From assembly GCA_943330835.2 (NCBI GenBank), contig CALQJH020000034.1:1-10856 (forward strand): DNA of 10,856 nucleotides, written 5' to 3'. Every line of letters starts with the position of its first letter. The first letter of the stretch is position 1. The notes below the pieces were generated by a model. The model saw only the letters and a list, made by a program, of their open reading frames with translations. It was not told the origin of the DNA and did no database searches. This stretch comes from Candidatus Kuenenia stuttgartensis. Lineage in GTDB: Bacteria > Bacteroidota > Bacteroidia > Chitinophagales > Chitinophagaceae. The position numbers and the translations under genes were made by a program. Positions 7,056 to 10,856 of this stretch are shown here, one piece after another.

Positions 7056-7781
7056 TTATTTTTTTGTGAAATCCCAAACCTTCAAATTTTTATAGGAAAA
7101 CCTTGTCCATTTCATTTGCCTAAAGCCAATTTTTCCATCTTCAATAACCGCACCATATTTAATGCCATCATCTTGCCAATCTATAACTTTTCTGTCATCA
7201 ACATACATGACAATATGGCCCATGTCTTTGATTAATTTTAAATGATGAAGTTGCAAAGATTCAATAGGAATACCTTTCTCTCCTGTCATGACCAAATTGA
7301 ATCCTTTGTTTTTCCTGAGATTAACTGTCTCGCGATGTGTGTCATCTTTTGCATTGGCATAATAAGAAATATGATAACAATTCATTGCGCCTTTTGTATA
7401 ATCCGTAAATACACCCGTTGATCTTTTAGGCATAGATGAATCAAAAACACTTTCACCATTTAACCCTTTTGCCCCAAAAAAAACAATGCATAACCCCGCA
7501 TCTGTTTCGAGATTCTGTGCATCCCATTCTGCAACAAAACTTTTAGGGAAATCCTGAGGGCACCAAAAAACATGATGACCTTCTTCATTTGGAGAATACA
7601 TTTGCAGAGCATGGTCTACAAAATCAATTTTACCGGGTCCTTCCATGATCCAAGTCTTCACATCATTTGAATAGCTTAAATCATTTGAATAAATCAATTT
7701 CCCTTTATTAATATCCTGTGCAACTATTTTTACTGAAAAAAACAATCCCAATAAAATAATACTGAACGAATTTAATTTCAT
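7056..7781 (-). CDS. Exported DUF1961 (YesU-like) protein
   Basis: A 241-residue protein with a signal peptide ending IVA-Q near 19-22. The rest matches my memory of DUF1961, a concanavalin-like beta-sandwich family that includes Bacillus subtilis YesU from a rhamnogalacturonan-degradation locus. Recognisable blocks are HHVFWCPQDFP at 69-79, GLCIVFFGAKGLNGE at 96-110, the HISYY stretch at 137-141, NLRKNKGF at 154-161, DWQDDG at 201-206 and GKIGFRQM at 216-223. Members sit in polysaccharide-use loci, but I know of no firmly assigned reaction; a sugar-binding or oligosaccharide-processing role is inference. It lies 12 bases after FGE and 19 bases before sulfatase B, so co-translation and a shared substrate are likely. 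Confusion with DUF1080 (3-keto-disaccharide hydrolase) is possible by fold, but the FWCP and GKIGFRQM blocks favour DUF1961. Confidence 0.82.
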   Translation of the reverse strand: MKLNSFSIILLGLFFSVKIVAQDINKGKLIYSNDLSYSNDVKTWIMEGPGKIDFVDHALQMYSPNEEGHHVFWCPQDFPKSFVAEWDAQNLETDAGLCIVFFGAKGLNGESVFDSSMPKRSTGVFTDYTKGAMNCYHISYYANAKDDTHRETVNLRKNKGFNLVMTGEKGIPIESLQLHHLKLIKDMGHIVMYVDDRKVIDWQDDGIKYGAVIEDGKIGFRQMKWTRFSYKNLKVWDFTKK

Positions 7782-7793
7782 TTTTTAAAATAT

Positions 7794-8924
7794 TTATTTG
7801 GAAACGCATCTAAATCCGACATGCTCCATTCCTGTATCATTAGAGCTTTTCATTCTACTTGAATTTCTATACCCACTGCAATAAGATTCATTGCATAAAA
7901 ATGAACCACCTCTCATCACACGCTTTGAAACCAGCGGCTCATCAGGATCATAACTTTTTTTAGGGCCAAGTGGATTTATCCCTAATTTTGTTTTTGCAAA
8001 TTCTTTATAATAAGTATTGTTATATAAATCATTACACCATTCCCAAACATTTCCGGACATATCATAAAGCCCATATTTATTGGGAGGAAAAGATTTAACC
8101 GGAGCTGACCCATAAAAGTGATCAAGTGTGTCATTCCTGTCGGGAAAACTACCTTGCCAATAATTACATTGATATCCTCCAGAATCTATAGGAGAATTGC
8201 CCCAGCTATAAATGGTATTTTTCTGACCACCTCTAACAGCATACTCCCATTCGGCTTCAGTTGGCAATTGCTTACCGGCCCATTTGCAATAGGCGGTTGC
8301 ATCATCCCAACTCACCTGAACTACTGGATAATTTTCTTTACCGATGATATTAGATTCCGGCCCATTAGGATGCTTCCAATCAGCCCCGTGCTTCCATTGC
8401 CACCATTGACTGTAATCGTTAAGATTTACCGGTTCGGGTGTTGGAACAAAAGTCAATGAAGCCGCTTTTAATAACTCCGAATCGGGCTTTGGAGTATTCG
8501 GTGGTAATTGCTTTTTCAATTCATTCCAATCTACATTTTTCTCCGCCGTGGTGATATAATGAGTAGCTGCTACAAACTTTTCAAATTGCGAATTAGTCAC
8601 TTCAGTTTGATCCATGAAAAACCCATTAAGCTTTACCTGATGTTTAGGAAATTCATCAGCTCTTGCCTGGTCATTATCTCCACCCATCAAAAAAACTCCT
8701 GAAGGAATCCAAACCATGCCTTCATGATTATTATTGTTATTTAAATTTGTCTGTTGATTTAAAGAAAGTGTATGTTGAAATCTGCTGGGTACTGATTTCA
8801 TGCAACAAGATTTAGACTTATTGGATTTTGCTGTATCTGTACATTTGTATGTAATTTGAGCAGAAGTATTTGATACTGTAAAGGCCATGATGACAAGAAA
8901 ACCTATTCTAATCATTTTATTCAT
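7794..8924 (-). CDS. Exported formylglycine-generating enzyme (SUMF1/FGE type)
   Basis: A 376-residue FGE-sulfatase domain protein that oxidises the cysteine of the sulfatase C-x-P-S/T-R motif to formylglycine using O2 and copper. The catalytic pair is present: GGSFLC344-NESY-C349, matching C336/C341 of human SUMF1 (GGSYMC-HRSY-C). Other shared blocks are MVWIPSGVFLMGG at 70-82, a WKHPNGPES block near 183-191, VSWDDATAYCKWAGKQLPTE near 204-223, YGLYDMSGNVWEW near 284-296 and the terminal VGFRC at 369-373. The N-terminus is a signal peptide ending TSA-Q near 20-23, followed by C28, C40, C41 and an Asn-rich stretch (61-66) before the domain. This is a true FGE rather than a pseudoenzyme SUMF1-domain protein such as GldJ/GldK, because the Cys pair is intact. 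It lies directly after sulfatase A and before two more sulfatases, its likely clients. ATG at 8924; ATG at 8915 is an equally possible start. Confidence 0.93.
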   Translation of the reverse strand: MNKMIRIGFLVIMAFTVSNTSAQITYKCTDTAKSNKSKSCCMKSVPSRFQHTLSLNQQTNLNNNNNHEGMVWIPSGVFLMGGDNDQARADEFPKHQVKLNGFFMDQTEVTNSQFEKFVAATHYITTAEKNVDWNELKKQLPPNTPKPDSELLKAASLTFVPTPEPVNLNDYSQWWQWKHGADWKHPNGPESNIIGKENYPVVQVSWDDATAYCKWAGKQLPTEAEWEYAVRGGQKNTIYSWGNSPIDSGGYQCNYWQGSFPDRNDTLDHFYGSAPVKSFPPNKYGLYDMSGNVWEWCNDLYNNTYYKEFAKTKLGINPLGPKKSYDPDEPLVSKRVMRGGSFLCNESYCSGYRNSSRMKSSNDTGMEHVGFRCVSK

Positions 8925-8962
8925 ATGCGATAATTAATAACCACTCTTAACTGAATGGTAAA

Positions 8963-8972
8963 GCAAATTTAA
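8963..8972 (-). promoter_or_regulatory. Possible internal promoter box upstream of FGE
   Basis: The 55-base gap between sulfatase A and FGE is the longest in the operon. It contains TTAAATTTGC on the minus strand, in which TAAATTTG (8971-8964) is an exact match to the Bacteroidota -7 consensus TAnnTTTG, about 39 bases before the FGE ATG. I see no TTG -33 box at the right distance, so this is a weak call. It could give FGE and the downstream genes some independent expression. Confidence 0.25.
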
Positions 8973-8979
8973 TGCTACT

Positions 8980-10587
8980 TTATTTTTGTTGTGATTTGAA
9001 AAATGTGATCATCTCGTTTCTCCTTGCAGCAGTTTCTTTTTCATATTTTTTTTCATTCACGACATTTTCTTTTTCTAAAGGATCTACCTGATAGTCGTAT
9101 AATTCTTCGCCTAAAATTAAACTTTGATCAAAAGGCTGAGTGCTTCTGAAATTATTTTTCATCCATACCGTATACCTGTAACGAGCATCTCTTATGGAGT
9201 ATCCCATTACTTTAGCACTCGCATACCCTAACCTGTCTGTCTCCGGGTCTCCACCACTTCTGGGATATTGACTTACAGAATATTCTTTAACAGTTGCTTT
9301 TGAATTTTTCATAACCGGCAGCAAACTAACGCCATCAAGATTTTCCGGAATTTTCAAACTAGCCAACTCACAAAGTGTTGGAAAAATATCTACAAATTCT
9401 GTCTGAGATGTAGTTTTATTTGATTTTATTTTTGGAGAAGAAATAATCAATGGCGCATGGGTTGCTTGTTCAAAATTGGTATGCTTACACCATAAATTGT
9501 GATCCCCTAAATGCCAACCATGATCTCCCCACAAAACAATAATAGTATTCTTGGTAAGGCCAAGAGAATCTAATGTATTTAACAATATACCGACTTGAGC
9601 ATCTGTATAAGAAATAGCCGCATAATACCCTTGAATTAATTCTTTTTGTTTGTCAATTGGTAATGAAAGACCATATTCCTTTGTATCTGAAAAAGAAGTC
9701 AAAGGTGCAATATCTGAATAAGCTCTTATTTCACCTGCATTATGATAAGCTACATCAACAGCATTTTTCGATTTCTCTTGAAATGGCGCCAATGGCATAT
9801 CTTCTCTTTTATATAAATCCCAATATTTCTTTGGAGATACAAAAGGCAAGTGTGGCTTAGCGAATCCTACTGCAAAAAAGAAGGGCTCTGCTTTTTTGTT
9901 TAATTTAATTAAAATATCCTTTGCCTGTAATGCATTTGCACCATCGTTGTAAGCATTATCAGGAACATCTATACATTCTGATGTAGGTCTTATTCTTTTT
10001 AATACATAATCATTGGCTTCAGATTTTTTCATTCCTTGATCTGTTGCTTCTTTGAAATATTTATCTACCAATGCTCTCGTTTCAGGCAATTGATATCTCA
10101 TTAATGCGGGTTCCCCCAATTTAGTATCATAATATTTAGGATCTGTTTTGTAGTAAGGCACAGACCATGATGGCTTATCTAATTCTTTATCTACACATCT
10201 TGGATCGTAGACCTTTCCGATGCCTTGTGTCGAATATCCCTGACTTGCAAAATATTGCGGAATAGATAAAATGTCTGGGTTCATATCACGCATGGTAGTT
10301 TTCAAATCCCAGACCTTCGTATAGTCGGGACGTTTACCTGTCATTAAACTTGCCCGGGTTGGCCCACATACTGCTTGTTGACAATAATTATTCATAAACA
10401 CAGTCCCCATTTTCGCTAACCTATCTATATTAGGTGTTTTCACTAATGAATCTCCATAGCACCCTAATATTGGTTTTAAATCGTCTATGGCAATAAATAA
10501 AACGTTAGGTTTTTGATTTTGTTGAGCAATTAAATTTGAATGGGAGAAAATTAAAAAGCTAATGGTGAAAATTCTGAGGAGGTTCAT
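8980..10587 (-). CDS. Exported family S1 sulfatase, iduronate-2-sulfatase-like (sulfatase A)
   Basis: A 535-residue sulfatase, first gene of the operon. I start at ATG 10587, because a longer in-frame reading to TTG at 10620 adds 11 residues (MHILYYKQNPK) before an otherwise good signal peptide, MNLLRIFTI to IA-Q near 21-22. Landmarks in this numbering: D35/D36 in AIDDLKP; activation motif C74-G-P-T-R78 within AVCGPTRASLMTG (codon 10368-10366); K125 in GKVYDPR; H246 in AKPHLPF; D355/H356 in WGDHGWHLGDH; K368 in WCKHTNFE. The GKRPDYTKVWDL block and the GDHGWHLGDH block are typical of the iduronate-2-sulfatase branch (probably SulfAtlas S1_7). Human IDS has GKVFHP; here the histidine is aspartate (D128). 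The C-terminus GEELYDYQVDPLEKENV is the usual sulfatase tail. The substrate is a sulfated glycan of unknown kind. Confidence 0.93.
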   Translation of the reverse strand: MNLLRIFTISFLIFSHSNLIAQQNQKPNVLFIAIDDLKPILGCYGDSLVKTPNIDRLAKMGTVFMNNYCQQAVCGPTRASLMTGKRPDYTKVWDLKTTMRDMNPDILSIPQYFASQGYSTQGIGKVYDPRCVDKELDKPSWSVPYYKTDPKYYDTKLGEPALMRYQLPETRALVDKYFKEATDQGMKKSEANDYVLKRIRPTSECIDVPDNAYNDGANALQAKDILIKLNKKAEPFFFAVGFAKPHLPFVSPKKYWDLYKREDMPLAPFQEKSKNAVDVAYHNAGEIRAYSDIAPLTSFSDTKEYGLSLPIDKQKELIQGYYAAISYTDAQVGILLNTLDSLGLTKNTIIVLWGDHGWHLGDHNLWCKHTNFEQATHAPLIISSPKIKSNKTTSQTEFVDIFPTLCELASLKIPENLDGVSLLPVMKNSKATVKEYSVSQYPRSGGDPETDRLGYASAKVMGYSIRDARYRYTVWMKNNFRSTQPFDQSLILGEELYDYQVDPLEKENVVNEKKYEKETAARRNEMITFFKSQQK

Positions 10588-10616
10588 TTTTGGATTTTGT
10601 TTGTAATAAAGAATAT

Positions 10617-10650
10617 GCAAATTAAGATATTGCTTTTAAAGAGCGCTTTA
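10617..10650 (-). promoter_or_regulatory. Candidate promoter / operator of the sulfatase operon
   Basis: The region between the upstream terminator and the sulfatase A ATG (10588-10704) should hold the operon promoter. The best -7 candidate is TTAATTTG (10625-10618), one base off TAnnTTTG and about 30 bases before ATG, but no TTG -33 box lies at the usual distance. Just upstream is a small inverted repeat, TAAAG-CGCT-CTTTA (10650-10637), which would cover the -33 zone and might be an operator for an activator-dependent promoter. Both are weak sequence matches. Confidence 0.3.
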
Positions 10651-10704
10651 GATTGCTTTCGTTAACATTAGTTTAATGAAAATAAAAAATGGCAGTTCTT
10701 ACTT

Positions 10705-10735
10705 AAAAAAACCTGCCCCAATTAAGGAGCAGGCC
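10705..10735 (-). terminator. Intrinsic terminator for minus-strand transcription entering from the right
   Basis: Read on the minus strand, CCTGCTCC (10733-10726), loop TTAATT, GGGGCAGG (10719-10712) form an eight-pair stem with one G-U wobble, followed at once by seven T (10711-10705). This is a textbook rho-independent terminator. It lies downstream of the partial gene at the right edge and upstream of the sulfatase operon, so it should stop read-through between them. On the plus strand the stem has a C-A mismatch and is followed by CC and only four T, so it is much weaker in that direction. Confidence 0.85.
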
Positions 10736-10759
10736 TTTTAAAAGTTTAAGATTTTATCA

Positions 10760-10785
10760 TAGCCGACGGTTTAAACCGTCGGCTA
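10760..10785. repeat. Perfect 26-bp GC-rich palindrome
   Basis: The half-site TAGCCGACGGTTT is followed immediately by its exact reverse complement, with the centre at TTTAAA. The GCCGACGG arms are GC-rich in otherwise AT-rich DNA. As RNA it would form a long hairpin on either strand, but neither side has a U tract directly after it, so it is not itself a classic terminator. It sits eight bases after the stop of the partial gene and about 25 bases before the true terminator. It may be a dispersed intergenic hairpin repeat, an mRNA 3'-end stabiliser or a protein-binding site. Confidence 0.9.
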
Positions 10786-10792
10786 GTTATGT

Positions 10793-10856
10793 TTAAAACT
10801 TCATCACTCTCGTTGTCTTCACATCCTTCCCTTGTCTTACTTCGATAAAGTAGGCA
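10793..10856 (-). CDS. 3' end of a gene, probably a T9SS C-terminal sorting domain (partial)
   Basis: The last 20 codons of a minus-strand reading frame end at TAA (10795-10793) and run off the right edge. The visible peptide AYFIEVRQGKDVKTTRVMKF resembles the final strands of type A C-terminal sorting domains of the type IX secretion system, which typically read G-x-YFV-x-V then a basic turn then T-x-K-V-x-K. If correct, the missing upstream part is a large secreted or surface-attached protein. The open frame, the stop followed by hairpin and terminator, and the domain-like pattern make a real gene likely, but only 20 residues are visible and the product cannot be named. Confidence 0.6.
   Translation of the reverse strand, partial: AYFIEVRQGKDVKTTRVMKF

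Noticed and set aside
8118..8459. Plus-strand 113-codon frame opposite FGE
   Set aside because: Antisense to the conserved FGE core; no signal, domain or promoter of its own.
7794..8924. SUMF1-domain protein as a gliding-motility GldJ/GldK homologue or other pseudoenzyme
   Set aside because: The catalytic C-x4-C pair is intact, there is no lipobox, and the neighbours are sulfatases.
4040..10587. Three sulfatases as a recent tandem duplication
   Set aside because: They belong to clearly different branches with different motif contexts (GKVYDP, GKQHYAP, GKWGQL) and share little beyond core motifs.
4040..10587. Assignment of the pathway to heparan sulfate because of IDS-like and SGSH-like enzymes
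   Set aside because: Bacterial members of these branches act on varied sulfated glycans and no heparinase or glucuronidase is in the window.
10588..10620. N-terminal extension of sulfatase A from TTG at 10620
   Set aside because: It puts 11 polar residues in front of a normal signal peptide, and the extension overlaps the best -7 candidate; ATG at 10587 is preferred.
1..10856. CRISPR array, tRNA, rRNA, insertion sequence or toxin-antitoxin module
   Set aside because: No regularly spaced direct repeats, cloverleaf, transposase or small toxin-like gene was seen on either strand.

Overview
The window is AT-rich DNA from a member of the Bacteroidota. Five things support this: A-rich leaders with no Shine-Dalgarno sequence before most starts; upstream boxes resembling the Bacteroidota -7 element (TAnnTTTG); signal peptides that leave glutamine as first mature residue; degenerate UbiA-like and LuxE-like genes of a kind I associate with this phylum; and the end of a likely type IX secretion C-terminal sorting domain at the right edge. 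An aerobe is likely, because the sulfatase-maturing enzyme is the oxygen-dependent, copper-using type. A Chitinophagaceae-like or related lineage is possible, but that is only a guess.

Left part (1-3603), housekeeping-like. Three minus-strand genes encode a small four-helix membrane protein, an M42 family metallo-aminopeptidase with all metal and catalytic residues, and a polytopic UbiA-like protein that has lost the first Asp-rich motif. A plus-strand LuxE-like acyl-protein synthetase gene diverges from the UbiA-like gene across a 98-base gap and runs convergently into the next block.

Main part (3612-10587), a probable six-gene minus-strand operon. In transcription order: sulfatase A (iduronate-2-sulfatase-like), an exported formylglycine-generating enzyme (FGE), an exported DUF1961/YesU-like protein, sulfatase B (sulfamidase/SGSH-like), sulfatase C (another S1 sulfatase) and a small lipoprotein. 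Gaps are 55, 12, 19, 36 and 23 bases. All three sulfatases carry the cysteine-type C-G-P-S/T-R activation motif. The FGE has the catalytic cysteine pair (C344/C349) that would oxidise that cysteine to formylglycine. All five non-lipoprotein products have Sec-type N-termini, so maturation and desulfation probably both occur in the periplasm. The likely substrate is a sulfated polysaccharide or its oligosaccharides; its identity cannot be read from the window, which has no SusC/SusD pair, glycoside hydrolase or polysaccharide lyase.

Right edge (10588-10856). A short promoter region is followed by a strong intrinsic terminator that reads for the minus strand, a perfect 26-bp GC-rich palindrome, and the last 20 codons of a minus-strand gene that enters from outside. 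The terminator separates that gene from the sulfatase operon.

Most notable points: a self-contained, exported, cysteine-type sulfatase plus FGE operon; each of the three sulfatases has one changed auxiliary active-site residue; an uncharacterised DUF1961 protein lies in the middle; the terminal lipoprotein gene has no ATG start unless one T is removed from a T6 run; and a long palindrome may be a dispersed repeat.
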